Below are positions 36,374 through 45,732 of a stretch of DNA of 64,000 nt, piece after piece. The stretch spans positions 124,001 to 188,000 of the forward strand of contig LT629952.1 in assembly GCA_900104565.1 (NCBI GenBank). The letters run 5' to 3'. Position numbers and translations under genes: made by a program. The notes below the pieces were generated by a model. That model did not search any database. It saw only the letters and a program-made list of their open reading frames with translations, and was not told the origin of the DNA. Source of the DNA: Ruminococcaceae bacterium Marseille-P2935. Its GTDB lineage: Bacteria; Bacillota; Clostridia; Oscillospirales; Ruminococcaceae. Position 1 is the first letter of the stretch; every line of letters begins with the position of its first letter.

Positions 36374-37081
36374 ATGAGCGAACAGGGCCTTTTTAAAACA
36401 GTTTTTAGTGGTTTTGACAAAAAAGCGGTGTTGCAGTATGTTCAAGATATGAATGAGAAGGCAAACCAAGCACAGGACGAGCTAATGCAGCAGATTCAAA
36501 CGTTGGAGGAATCCAAAAAAGCGTTACAAGACCAGCTGAAACAGCAGCAGGATCAGTTAGCCCGGCAAGAAGAAGAAAACAATCTGCAAAAAAGCAAGAT
36601 ATCAGAACTTACAAGTTCTATGAATACACTGTCTTTCCGGTTGGAAAAACAGGTACAGCTCACGGATGAAAAAGACCGGGAGCTGAAGATTCAGCAGGAA
36701 TCAAATCGGCAGCTGAAGTTCAAGGTGGAAAGTCTGGAATATAAAAGCCGTAAATATGATGAGGTGGCGCTTGAAATTGGCGAAACCCTGGCCGATGCCC
36801 GTCACAATGCTGCCCAAATTACCGATAAGGCAAAAATAGAGGTCAATGAAACTGCTGAAAAAATGCAGACGGAACTTTGTTCCTTCCAGGATGAACTAAA
36901 GCAACTGAAGCGCCAGATGCTAGAGTCTATGGATAAAATCCGACTGCGGCTGGAGCAGATGGAGCAGGCGGCAGACAGCGCTTCCGCCAGTTTTACCGTT
37001 TATGAATTATCTGCACCTATATTAGAATCCCAGCTGGAGGATGACCGGGAGCCAGAGCCGGCAGCTGAGTTTTTTCGCTGA
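36374..37081 (+). CDS. DivIVA-like coiled-coil protein, possibly frameshifted at its 3' end
   Basis: 235 residues from ATG 36374 (GGGTG upstream). Residues 1-30 (FKTVFSGFDKKAVLQYVQDM) match the membrane-binding start of DivIVA-type proteins; about 30-200 is coiled coil, rich in Gln, Glu and Lys. DivIVA-like proteins mark cell poles and septa, but the partner here is unknown. The frame stops at 37079 straight after a run of six T. Removing one T opens 45 further residues (EPPITVPEN ... SVLERFLERLGRWLQ), ending at 37214 and overlapping the next gene's start, as coupled genes do. So the true protein may be longer. Confidence 0.75.
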   Translation: MSEQGLFKTVFSGFDKKAVLQYVQDMNEKANQAQDELMQQIQTLEESKKALQDQLKQQQDQLARQEEENNLQKSKISELTSSMNTLSFRLEKQVQLTDEKDRELKIQQESNRQLKFKVESLEYKSRKYDEVALEIGETLADARHNAAQITDKAKIEVNETAEKMQTELCSFQDELKQLKRQMLESMDKIRLRLEQMEQAADSASASFTVYELSAPILESQLEDDREPEPAAEFFR

Positions 37082-37201
37082 GCCGCCGATAACCGTGCCT
37101 GAAAATAAAACTCAGATGCGATCAGGTGGCAGGTCAGCTTTGCGGCGGACCAGCACTTTCCGCCATTCAGTGCTGGAACGCTTTTTAGAAAGACTAGGAC
37201 G

Positions 37202-37750
37202 GTGGTTACAATAGCAAACATTCATATCCATACTTCCGAACTGCCCGAGCGGGTCAAGGAATTGCATGCCGGCAGTTCGATTTTATTAAGCGGGGTAATT
37301 TACACGGCGCGGGATGCTGCCCATAAACGGCTGTTTGCCCTGCTGGATGACGGAAAGCCACTGCCGTTTCCTTTAAAGGGCAGCACCGTCTATTTTGCTG
37401 GACCCACCCCAAATCCACCAGGTAAGGTAATTGGCTCATGTGGCCCCACCACATCTGGCCGGATGGACCCATATACTCCCCGCTTAATGGATTTAGGACT
37501 TTGTTGTACAATTGGTAAAGGGGAGCGTAACGAGCAGGTTAAACAGGCAATCGTTAGGAATAGTGGCCTTTATTTGTGTGCTATTGGCGGGGCAGGGGCG
37601 TTAGCTGCCCAATGTATTACTTCCTGTGAGGTAATTGCTTTTGAGGATTTAGGATGCGAATCCATTAAAAAGCTGGAAATAAAAGAGTTTCCGCTGATTG
37701 TGGCAATCGATGCGGAAGGCAGAGATATTTTCCGTCGTGATACTATTTGA
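37202..37750 (+). CDS. Fe-S fumarate hydratase-type beta subunit
   Basis: Beta subunit (swivelling domain) of class I Fe-S hydro-lyases such as fumarase or tartrate dehydratase. 182 residues. LSGVIYTARDAAHKR, FAGPTPNPPG and the signature CGPTTSGRMDPYTP are present. The catalytic 4Fe-4S cluster sits in the alpha subunit, normally the gene just upstream; here the upstream gene is DivIVA-like and no alpha subunit is in the window. GTG 37202 has AGGA only two bases before it, so the start is less certain. Confidence 0.88.
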   Translation: MVTIANIHIHTSELPERVKELHAGSSILLSGVIYTARDAAHKRLFALLDDGKPLPFPLKGSTVYFAGPTPNPPGKVIGSCGPTTSGRMDPYTPRLMDLGLCCTIGKGERNEQVKQAIVRNSGLYLCAIGGAGALAAQCITSCEVIAFEDLGCESIKKLEIKEFPLIVAIDAEGRDIFRRDTI

Positions 37751-37823
37751 ATTTTACAGAGATCTCTTATAATGAAAGTAGCCAGGCGTTAAAAATAAAT
37801 TACGCATGAAATAGAGAGAAAAA

Positions 37824-37855
37824 CGGGAACAGGTAATGGCCTGCTCCCATTTTTG
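37824..37855 (+). terminator. Terminator after the fumarase beta gene
   Basis: GGGAACAGG pairs with CCTGCTCCC (one mismatch) and is followed by ATTTTTG. Confidence 0.7.
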
Positions 37856-37976
37856 TTGCACAGGCAACAAAATTGCCTGTATTCGTGGGAAAGCAGAAAA
37901 ATGACTTCGCAATTTGCTATTTCTATGTTAGAATAAAAAAGACTGACAAAATAAGCAGCTGTATTTTGGAGGAAAT

Positions 37977-39578
37977 ATGATAACTGTATCGAATTTAAGT
38001 TTAAGTTTTAATGGACAAAACCTGTTTGCTGGGGCAAATTTAATTTTTACCGGAGGTAACTGTTATGGCGTAATAGGCGCCAATGGTGCGGGAAAATCCA
38101 CTTTTTTACGAATTCTTTCGGGGGAGCTGGAACCAACCACCGGTGATGTTTTTATTGACCCCAAAACCAGAATGTCGGTGTTAAAGCAGGATCACTATGC
38201 ATTTGACGAATATACGGTATTGGACACCATCATTATGGGCAGTCCCCGCCTTTACCAGATTATGCAGGAAAAGGAGGCCCTGTACTCAAAGGAGGATTTT
38301 ACAGAAGAGGATGGGGTGAAAGCGTCTGAACTGGAAGCAGAGTTTGCCGAGATGAACGGCTGGGACGCAGAGACCGAGGCAGGGCGGTTAATGAATGGTT
38401 TGGGGTTAAGCAGTGAGCTGCTTGATGCACAGATGAGCACCCTTACCGGTGGAGAAAAGGTTAAAATTTTATTGGCGCGGGCGCTGTTTGGCCAGCCGGA
38501 TATTATTTTACTGGACGAGCCTACCAATAACCTTGATATCCAGTCTATTAGCTGGCTGGAAGATTTCCTGCTGGATTATGAGGGAACTGTCATTGTAGTC
38601 TCTCATGACCGTCATTTTTTGAATAACGTATGCACACATATTGTAGATATTGATTTTTCAAAAATTCGGGTTTATGTTGGTAACTATGATTTTTGGTACG
38701 AGTCCAGCCAGATGGTTCAACGTATGCTCAACGACCAAAAAAAGAAAAGCGAAGAAAAAATTAAAGAGCTGCAAAACTTTATTGCACGCTTTTCTGCCAA
38801 CAAATCAAAGTCTCGGCAGGCAACCAGCCGTAAAAAGTTAATTGATAAGCTTACGGTTGAGGATCTGCCGGTATCGTCCCGCCGGTACCCCTTTGTTGGC
38901 TTCCAGATGGACCGGGAACCAGGCAAGGAAATTTTAGCAGTAGAAAATATCAGCAAAACCATAGATGGCGTACAGGTACTTAAAGACGTTTCTTTCCGGG
39001 TAAACCGCGGAGATAAAATTGCTTTTATCGGTGAAAATGAAATTGCCAATACCACGCTGTTTAAAATCCTTATGGGAGAATTGGAGCCGGATTCAGGAAG
39101 TTATAAATGGGGAATCAGCACCAGCCAATCCTATTTCCCACACGATAACTCCAGCTTCTTCAACGGTTGTGAGGAAAGTATTATTAAGTGGCTGGAACAA
39201 TATTCGAAAGATACGACCGAAACTTATTTAAGAGGCTTTTTAGGCAAAATGCTTTTTTCAGGTGATGATGTATATAAGCCGGTCAATGTTCTCTCTGGCG
39301 GTGAAAAGGTACGCTGTATGCTTTCTCGCATGATGATGTTTGGCGCAAATGTTTTGGTGCTTGACCAACCTACCAACCATTTGGATTTGGAATCAATCAC
39401 CGCAGTCAATGACGGCCTTATTGATTTTAAAGGGGTAATTTTGTTTACCTCACACGACCACCAGTTTATTCAGACGGTAGCCAACCGGATTATTGAATTT
39501 ACCGAAGATGGGGTAATAGACCGCAGTGAAACCTATGATGAATATCTTAGTTTTAAGCTGGGCCGTACCATTGAATAA
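37977..39578 (+). CDS. ABC-F family ATPase (YkpA/YbiT group)
   Basis: Soluble tandem ABC ATPase without membrane domains; ABC-F proteins act on the ribosome. 533 residues. NBD1 is canonical: GANGAGKST, LTGGEKVK, ILLDEPTNNLD. The linker (about 245-290) is basic and helical (P-site tRNA interaction motif). NBD2 is degenerate: the Walker A region reads GENEIANTT without the usual Gly and Lys, and Walker B reads VLVLDQPTNHLD, with Gln at the catalytic Glu position; LSGGEKVR is intact. The short linker argues against an antibiotic-resistance type. GGAGG precedes the ATG. Confidence 0.9.
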   Translation: MITVSNLSLSFNGQNLFAGANLIFTGGNCYGVIGANGAGKSTFLRILSGELEPTTGDVFIDPKTRMSVLKQDHYAFDEYTVLDTIIMGSPRLYQIMQEKEALYSKEDFTEEDGVKASELEAEFAEMNGWDAETEAGRLMNGLGLSSELLDAQMSTLTGGEKVKILLARALFGQPDIILLDEPTNNLDIQSISWLEDFLLDYEGTVIVVSHDRHFLNNVCTHIVDIDFSKIRVYVGNYDFWYESSQMVQRMLNDQKKKSEEKIKELQNFIARFSANKSKSRQATSRKKLIDKLTVEDLPVSSRRYPFVGFQMDREPGKEILAVENISKTIDGVQVLKDVSFRVNRGDKIAFIGENEIANTTLFKILMGELEPDSGSYKWGISTSQSYFPHDNSSFFNGCEESIIKWLEQYSKDTTETYLRGFLGKMLFSGDDVYKPVNVLSGGEKVRCMLSRMMMFGANVLVLDQPTNHLDLESITAVNDGLIDFKGVILFTSHDHQFIQTVANRIIEFTEDGVIDRSETYDEYLSFKLGRTIE

Positions 39579-39626
39579 GGGCGCTTGCAAATACTGAAAC
39601 ATTGAATTATATATGCAAAATAATAA

Positions 39627-39667
39627 AAAACACATCTTACGCTACTAAGCGGCGTAAGATGTGTTTT
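39627..39667. terminator. Bidirectional terminator between ABC-F and MATE genes
   Basis: AAAACACATCTTACGC pairs with GCGTAAGATGTGTTTT, A-rich on one side and T-rich on the other, between converging genes. Confidence 0.85.
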
Positions 39668-39685
39668 AGCATATTCCGGGTTTGG

Positions 39686-41092
39686 TTATACTGCTATTTT
39701 GGTCCAGCGTCCACTGGAAAAACGGAATTGTGCAAATAGAAAACGGATCATTTGGTCTAGAAACAGCCCAATCCAGGCGCCGGGCAGACCCAGCCCCAAA
39801 GGATAACAGAGAATCCAGGAGGCAATAGGGCGCAGCAGGGTAATGCTGATTAATGAAACAACTGCAGTAAACAGCACATCGCCGGCGCCACGCAAACAGC
39901 CGGTAAGAATTACCTGTGGAATTTGGGCAAGGCAGGAAAATGCGATGATAATCATTAGCACAGAGCCGATTTGTATAATTTGTAAGTCCGGGGTGAAAAT
40001 ACGGACAAACAACCGTCTCCCCCCACAGAAGATGAGGAAAAGTAAAAAAGAGACCAGCATGCCAATTCTCTGGCATACCTTACCATACACAATTGCAAGA
40101 TCGCTTCGCTTGGCGCCAAGGTTTTGCCCGACTAATGAGGATGCTGCAATGCCGAATCCATCTCCAACTGCGTAGGAGATATCTAAAATATTGGAGCAGA
40201 TTTGGTGTGCCGCAAAGGCGACTGTACCTAAATTTGCTACAATTTTAGCATAGGTAAAAAAGCCAATACGCATGAACACCTGTTCCACCATAGCGCCCGA
40301 ACTTATTTTCAGCATTCCTCCAATTGTATGGCGGTCAAATTTCCAAGGTGTATGATTATACAGGTCTAAAAATTCGCCATGGTGGCTGATAGAATAAATA
40401 GAAAGCAAAAAGCCAACAAAATTGCCAATTGCGGTGGCAATTGCGGCGCCGGTCACTTCTAGCCGAGGGAAAATCCAATGCCCTCCTATAAGAAAATAAT
40501 TGAAAATTAGGTTAACCAGGTTTGCAATTAAGTTTGTGCGCATTGAGATACGGGTATTGCCCACGCCACGCTGCGCAGCATTAATGGTGAGCCCAACCGA
40601 AGAAAAAAAGTTTCCGACAAGTATAATACGAAAATAGGTTGTGGCAGGGTCAATCACGTCACTTTGTGCGCCCGAAAAGAGCAGAATTTCTCTTGCAAAT
40701 AGTATTCCCAGCACTGACATGAACAGAGATAGGGCAGAACTTAGCAGAATCGCTTGTTTTAAGCAGGAGTTGGCGCCGTCTATATCTCGCTGGCCACGGC
40801 GTCTGGCAACGATGGCAGTGACCCCTACGTTTAAAGAAACAATAACAGACAATACAATATATTTGGGCTGATTTGTAATTCCAACTGCTGAAATGGCCGC
40901 AGGCCCAAGCCCACCGACCATGACGGTATCAACCGAAGCAATCAATGCAACCAGAACAGCTTCCAGTGCGGAGGGCCAGGCTAGGTTTATTGCAGTGGTA
41001 TAAGCCTCCCGGGTGGGAGGAAGCTCACCCTGAATGAGGGAGGGACGAATAAAATCAGAAGGGGCAAACAAACGCTTGACGATCCCAGACAT
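39686..41092 (-). CDS. MATE-family efflux transporter
   Basis: Cation-coupled multidrug exporter of the MOP superfamily. 468 residues with about 12 membrane helices. Family patterns: WPSALEAVLVALIASVDTVMVG in helix 1, MRTNLIANLVN, and GFGIAASSLVGQNLGA in the second half. Starts at ATG 41092 (complement) with AAGGATG before it. Substrate unknown. Confidence 0.92.
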   Translation of the reverse strand: MSGIVKRLFAPSDFIRPSLIQGELPPTREAYTTAINLAWPSALEAVLVALIASVDTVMVGGLGPAAISAVGITNQPKYIVLSVIVSLNVGVTAIVARRRGQRDIDGANSCLKQAILLSSALSLFMSVLGILFAREILLFSGAQSDVIDPATTYFRIILVGNFFSSVGLTINAAQRGVGNTRISMRTNLIANLVNLIFNYFLIGGHWIFPRLEVTGAAIATAIGNFVGFLLSIYSISHHGEFLDLYNHTPWKFDRHTIGGMLKISSGAMVEQVFMRIGFFTYAKIVANLGTVAFAAHQICSNILDISYAVGDGFGIAASSLVGQNLGAKRSDLAIVYGKVCQRIGMLVSFLLFLIFCGGRRLFVRIFTPDLQIIQIGSVLMIIIAFSCLAQIPQVILTGCLRGAGDVLFTAVVSLISITLLRPIASWILCYPLGLGLPGAWIGLFLDQMIRFLFAQFRFSSGRWTKIAV

Positions 41093-41230
41093 GTTTTTAC
41101 ATCCTTTATGTAAGAAATATCATTCCTATTATAACGGATTCAACAAGTATTGCCAATGGCCAGGAAGTATTTTAACCAATCAGTTGCATTCCTGCCGGGC
41201 AACCTGATAAAATTATTATGAGGTGAAAAA

Positions 41231-42304
41231 ATGTTGGAATTTATAATAGAAAAGGAAGATCTCTGGCACCGCCTGCAGCGGGAAAAAAAGCCGGTTCTGC
41301 TTTATGGCATGGGCAATGGTGCTGAAAAAATTATGCGGGTGCTGGAGCAATATAAAGTTCCATTGGAAGGGATTTTTGCCAGTGATGAATTTGTGCGCGG
41401 CCACTCTTTCCACGGTTTTCGGGTACTACGTTTTGAACAGGTGTTGGAACGATACCAAGAATTTACCGCATTGATTGCATTTGGCGTACACGATACCCCT
41501 ACCATGGAGCGTTTATATCATATGGCCCAGCAGTACGATGTGGTTGCCCCAGACGTTCCAGTAGCCGGGGAAGGGCTGTTTAACATGGAATACCTAAAGC
41601 TACACGAGGCGGAGTTTGAGCGTGCGTACAGGCTGCTGGAGGACGAACAGTCACGCCGGGTATTTGCAGATGTAATTAATTTTAAGCTCAGCGGTTCTTT
41701 ACACTATTTAAAACGTTGTGTTACCCTGCCGGCCGAAGCCTACGAACTGTTGCATCTAAACGGGTGTGAACATTATCTGGACCTGGGAGCTTATGATGGT
41801 GATACCCTCGAGGAATTTATTCAAATAACAGGTGGAAAGTATAAAAAAATAACGGCATTGGAGCCGGACCCCAAAAATTTTAAGAAACTTCAGAAGCGGG
41901 TTGAAAATTTAGAAGCTACAAATGTTAAGCTTTACAACCTGGGTGTGTGGTCACATCAAGACCAGCTTCCATTCCAGAGCAAGGCAGGGCGTAATTCTGC
42001 TCTCGGAACAGGAAAGGGCGAGCTGACGCCTGTAGACAGTGTGGATCACCTGCTGCAGGGTGAAGCGGTCAGCTATATTAAGTTTGATGTAGAGGGCGCA
42101 GAGTTTGAAGCCATACAAGGAGCAAAGCAAATGATCCGCAGCCAGGCACCCAAGCTGATGTTGGCAGCCTACCACCGTAATGACGATTTGTTCCGGCTCC
42201 CACTTATGCTAGCAGAAATTCAGCCCGAATATCGTTTCTACTTAAGGCGGTTTCCCTATATTCCGGCATGGGAAATAAATTTATTGGCAGTAAAAAGACT
42301 TTAG
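41231..42304 (+). CDS. FkbM-family methyltransferase
   Basis: 357 residues. Residues 1-120 form a nucleotide-binding-like N-terminal domain (VLLYGMGNGAEKIMRVL, then FGVHD). The C-terminal half is an FkbM O-methyltransferase: YLDLGAYDGDTLEEF (SAM loop), ALEPDPKNFKKL, and IKFDVEGAEFEAI. FkbM enzymes methylate sugars or other small molecules; the target here is unknown. GAGGTG precedes the ATG. Next on the same strand is a polysaccharide deacetylase, hinting at envelope glycan work. Confidence 0.85.
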   Translation: MLEFIIEKEDLWHRLQREKKPVLLYGMGNGAEKIMRVLEQYKVPLEGIFASDEFVRGHSFHGFRVLRFEQVLERYQEFTALIAFGVHDTPTMERLYHMAQQYDVVAPDVPVAGEGLFNMEYLKLHEAEFERAYRLLEDEQSRRVFADVINFKLSGSLHYLKRCVTLPAEAYELLHLNGCEHYLDLGAYDGDTLEEFIQITGGKYKKITALEPDPKNFKKLQKRVENLEATNVKLYNLGVWSHQDQLPFQSKAGRNSALGTGKGELTPVDSVDHLLQGEAVSYIKFDVEGAEFEAIQGAKQMIRSQAPKLMLAAYHRNDDLFRLPLMLAEIQPEYRFYLRRFPYIPAWEINLLAVKRL

Positions 42305-42451
42305 AGTTTTAATAGCAAGATGTATTTTACAAGAAGCGCCTTGTCGGATGAATCTGTTGCAAAATTCGATCCAACATATCATTGGTTTTATGCAAAAACC
42401 TATCTTCTCCCGCATAATCTTTAAAGAGAATGTGTGGGAGAGGGCGAAGAA

Positions 42452-43225
42452 ATGAGAGTACACATCTGGAAAAAGAAACAGGCAGCAGCATTTTTATTGG
42501 GTGGGTTTGCATTGTATATTGGACTGGTAGCAGGAATACGCATGGTTATTACCGCAGCTGCCGAGACAAAAGCAAAGCAGCTGCCGATATACTCGGTAGA
42601 AACTGAGAAAAAACAGCTTGCGTTGGGCATTAACTGCGCTTGGGACAACTCTGATATTCCGTTATTACTGCAGACTTTGAAGGACGCGGATGTTAAAGCT
42701 ACTTTTTTTATTGTGGGGGATTGGTGTGAAAAATTTCCCGAATCGGTAAAAGCATTAGCGGAGGCGGGGCATGAAATTGGCAACCATTCCAACCACCATC
42801 CCGATATGGCAAAGCTGACCAAAGAGGAGATTATAAAAGAAATAAATAGGGCCTCAGACCGGATTGAAGCAGTCACAGGAAAAAGACCCGAACTATTCCG
42901 GGCTCCCTCGGGGAGCTATAATAACCTGGTGATTGAAACAGCTAAGGAACAGGGATATATTCCCATCCAATGGAATTTGGACAGCCGTGACTGGAAAGGG
43001 CCTTCTCCCGAGGAAATGACCAAACGAATTGTAAGTAATGTACAAAACGGCAGTATCACGTTATTCCATGCGGGAAAAGAGAACACCGACAAAGCACTGC
43101 CGGAGATTATTCGTCAGCTAAAGGAAAAGGGGTATGAGTTTGTTCCGGTTGGGGATTTAATTTACCGTGAACATTATACAATAGATCATACTGGGCAGCA
43201 AAAGAGCCTGCCAGTATTGCAGTAG
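42452..43225 (+). CDS. Polysaccharide deacetylase, PdaB-like
   Basis: Membrane-anchored NodB-domain deacetylase, similar to the sporulation protein PdaB. 257 residues from ATG 42452. N-terminal membrane segment (about 8-33), then motif 1 GINCAWDN (in place of TFDDG), TFFIVGDWCEK, the metal histidines in GNHSNHHPDM, RAPSGSYN, and LFHAG. The variant first motif is what I recall for clostridial PdaB proteins. Likely acts on peptidoglycan of the spore coat-cortex region. Confidence 0.85.
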   Translation: MRVHIWKKKQAAAFLLGGFALYIGLVAGIRMVITAAAETKAKQLPIYSVETEKKQLALGINCAWDNSDIPLLLQTLKDADVKATFFIVGDWCEKFPESVKALAEAGHEIGNHSNHHPDMAKLTKEEIIKEINRASDRIEAVTGKRPELFRAPSGSYNNLVIETAKEQGYIPIQWNLDSRDWKGPSPEEMTKRIVSNVQNGSITLFHAGKENTDKALPEIIRQLKEKGYEFVPVGDLIYREHYTIDHTGQQKSLPVLQ

Positions 43226-43340
43226 CATTCCCGAAAATATGTGATACAACCAACTATGAAAATTTTATGTATTGCATTTTTCAACGTCTTTTAAAACCCT
43301 GTTGGTAGATAGATAACATCCTGATATAATGAAGCAAACC

Positions 43341-43388
43341 AGATGCAGCAAGGCGGCGGATAATTTATCCGCCGCCTTGCTGCATTTT
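43341..43388. terminator. Bidirectional terminator between deacetylase and nhaC
   Basis: GATGCAGCAAGGCGGCGGATAA pairs with its complement ending TTGCTGCATTTT; over 18 bp of near-perfect stem between converging genes. Confidence 0.85.
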
Positions 43389-43407
43389 AGAAAAGGATTA
43401 GTATGTG

Positions 43408-44745
43408 TTATAGGATGAATCCAAACACCAAGAACAGCACTGCGCAAATACCGAACTGTATGAAACGGTATGGCATGAATGATTTACTCAACTCCACAGG
43501 GTCTACCCCATTCGAACCGGAAACCATAATAATAACATCAGAGATTGGAGAGGACTGATCACCAAACTGAGACCCGCTGTAACAAGCACCAAAGGTTAAA
43601 GCGAGACTTGCACCTGTAGCCCCAGCCAATGGAAGAGCAATCGGAAGCATCATAACCAAAGCAGTGCCCAAACTTCCAGTAGAATAAGAGACCAGGGAAG
43701 CAATAACAAAAACCATAAGAGGAACAATTACCTTTGTCATGTTTGATCCTACAAGGCTAACGACATAGTCAGAAAAGCCAATGCCGCCTAACATAGAGCC
43801 GAAACCAAAAGCAAATATTAAGATTAAAAAAACAGGGGCCTGATTCATAAAACCACGAATAATTCCACCGGACATTTCAGAAAATTTCATGGTACCGCGA
43901 CAAAGTGGGTAAATAATGGAAAGAATACAGCCAACCCAAAGTGCAGGCAGAAAGACGATTTGCTTTTCAATAATGGAATATGTAGCCAAAGTAATAACAA
44001 GGCCGAGTAGCGGCAGTACAAAGGCCATAAAATCTGCCGGAAGGCCGTCATCTTTTTCGGCTTCTACAGGAGTATACTCACAGTCTGTAGATTCCGTAGC
44101 AAGCTTTTGGTGCTTTTTCATTGGCCCAATATCAGGAATTACGCCAAGCACAAATAAAATAGCAGTCAGGATGGAGAGCATTGTAAAGAAGGAAAACCAA
44201 ATAGACTGATAATAGAATTGTGTCCCATTTATCTGCGGCATAATGGAAGAAACCATGCCGGAGCAAAACAGAAAGTACATGGAGAATGGCAGTAGTGAGG
44301 TCAAATTTGCCGTATTGGCAACAATAAAACCTATCTTGTGACTGGGGACTTTATTCTGCTTTGCAACAGGTTTAACAATCTGCCCAACGGTAAGGTCAGC
44401 CAGGTAGTCATTTACCGATAAAATGACTGACAGCAATAGCGCCATACCTTTTGCTTTGGAAGGAGAGTTCACTTTTTTATAAGACCATTTGGCAAATGCT
44501 TTAAAGCCGCCGCCTCGTTCCATAAAGTAAAGCATAATACCAATTGGGATAAACGACATTAATACGTCACCATTATTGTAAATACCTTCCACCATAGCGG
44601 TGCCAATAGGTCCCAAAAAGTTAAAGCCGGATGTCATAATTGAAATGGAGCACATACCGGCAAACAATGCTAAAATAACATTTTTGGAAAGCAGCGCAAT
44701 TACAATTGCCAGAATAGGGGGAACGATTGTCCAAAAACCAAACAT
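43408..44745 (-). CDS. NhaC-family Na+/H+ antiporter
   Basis: 445 residues, about 11 membrane helices. Family patterns: SVILSVNDYLADLTVGQIV, NTANLTSLLPFS, GSLGTALVMMLPIALP and SGSQFGDQSSPISD. Members exchange Na+ for H+, and some carry organic acids, so the substrate is open. AAGGAGG precedes the ATG on the minus strand. Divergent from the GntR regulator, with palindromes between them. Confidence 0.9.
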   Translation of the reverse strand: MFGFWTIVPPILAIVIALLSKNVILALFAGMCSISIMTSGFNFLGPIGTAMVEGIYNNGDVLMSFIPIGIMLYFMERGGGFKAFAKWSYKKVNSPSKAKGMALLLSVILSVNDYLADLTVGQIVKPVAKQNKVPSHKIGFIVANTANLTSLLPFSMYFLFCSGMVSSIMPQINGTQFYYQSIWFSFFTMLSILTAILFVLGVIPDIGPMKKHQKLATESTDCEYTPVEAEKDDGLPADFMAFVLPLLGLVITLATYSIIEKQIVFLPALWVGCILSIIYPLCRGTMKFSEMSGGIIRGFMNQAPVFLILIFAFGFGSMLGGIGFSDYVVSLVGSNMTKVIVPLMVFVIASLVSYSTGSLGTALVMMLPIALPLAGATGASLALTFGACYSGSQFGDQSSPISDVIIMVSGSNGVDPVELSKSFMPYRFIQFGICAVLFLVFGFIL

Positions 44746-44922
44746 ACAATAATACCTCCTTCAAATAACTGATTACCTACCTAGGGGTTTTGCTGATTCT
44801 AACACATCCTTCCTGAACATAGTTTCGGTTGAACGCTGTAACAAATCAGATACGGTATGTACCACCACAAGAAGTATCTAATTTGACTAAAACATGGAGA
44901 AATATGGTTACAAATTTGTGAT

Positions 44923-44980
44923 TTTATTATATAATAAATTTAGTTTTGTTTGCAAAGTGGTACATTTTAATATAAAATGT
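44923..44980. promoter_or_regulatory. Two AT-rich palindromes between nhaC and the GntR gene
   Basis: TTTATTATATAATAAA (44923-44938) is a perfect 16-bp palindrome and ACATTTTAATATAAAATGT (44962-44980) has perfect 8-bp arms. They lie in the divergent promoter region and are candidate operators of the adjacent regulator; they do not show the textbook TNGTNNNACNA GntR half-sites. Confidence 0.45.
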
Positions 44981-45042
44981 TTTTTATATAAAACAATACT
45001 GTGTATTATGTATAAAATATGGATGGAGGTTGAAGGCTGGGG

Positions 45043-45732
45043 ATGGATGATTACAAAGAAAAATACAAGCAAAAAACAAGCGAAAACCCCTTTTTACCTG
45101 CCCATGAGGTAGTAAAGGAGGTACTGCGTGACGATATTTGTACCTGTGTGATCCAACCAGGTGAACGGCTAAAAGAGGTTGAAGTCGCAAAAGTATTTGG
45201 TGTAAGCCGCACGACGGTACGCCGGGCTTTTGAAACTTTGCTGGCAGAAGAGTGGCTGGTACATAATGGAAAGCAGGGAGTGAAGGTAACGCCGTTATCC
45301 TTAAAACAATATAAGGACTTGATTGAGCTGCGCTCCTGGCTGGATTCCTTTGCCGGTAAATTGGCAGCGGCCAGAAGGACAAAAAAGGATTTGTCAAAAC
45401 TAAATCGTCACGTCCTGGTACCGGATTCGGCAGATTACCTGGAGTTTTACCGTACGGATGTTGCATTCCATAAAGCAATCTACTATGCTTCTGGTAATGA
45501 TTATTTAATTAGCATTTATGAGCACATCAGTTTTGATCTGTCCAGGGTAAAGTCCTTTATCGCCGGAGGATCGCTGACGTTGGATGATAAGCACAGGGTC
45601 AACGAAGAACATGCAAAAATTTATAATGCTATACGGGAACAGGATGGTAAAGCTGCTTTTATTTGTTCTCAGAAACATGCAAAAATGGTCTTAACAGGCA
45701 CTATGCTCTGTAATTTTGAGGGAGATGGTTAA
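45043..45732 (+). CDS. GntR-family regulator with FCD domain
   Basis: 229 residues. N-terminal winged helix (about 20-85) with PGERLKEVEVAKVFGVSRTTVRRAFETL; C-terminal all-helical FCD ligand-binding domain with YRTDVAFHKAIYYASGN and HAKIYNAIREQDG. FCD regulators sense small organic acids or sugar derivatives. It lies between nhaC (divergent) and the kinase-SIS-YjbQ genes (same strand, 280 bp on), so either or both may be its targets. Confidence 0.92.
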   Translation: MDDYKEKYKQKTSENPFLPAHEVVKEVLRDDICTCVIQPGERLKEVEVAKVFGVSRTTVRRAFETLLAEEWLVHNGKQGVKVTPLSLKQYKDLIELRSWLDSFAGKLAAARRTKKDLSKLNRHVLVPDSADYLEFYRTDVAFHKAIYYASGNDYLISIYEHISFDLSRVKSFIAGGSLTLDDKHRVNEEHAKIYNAIREQDGKAAFICSQKHAKMVLTGTMLCNFEGDG

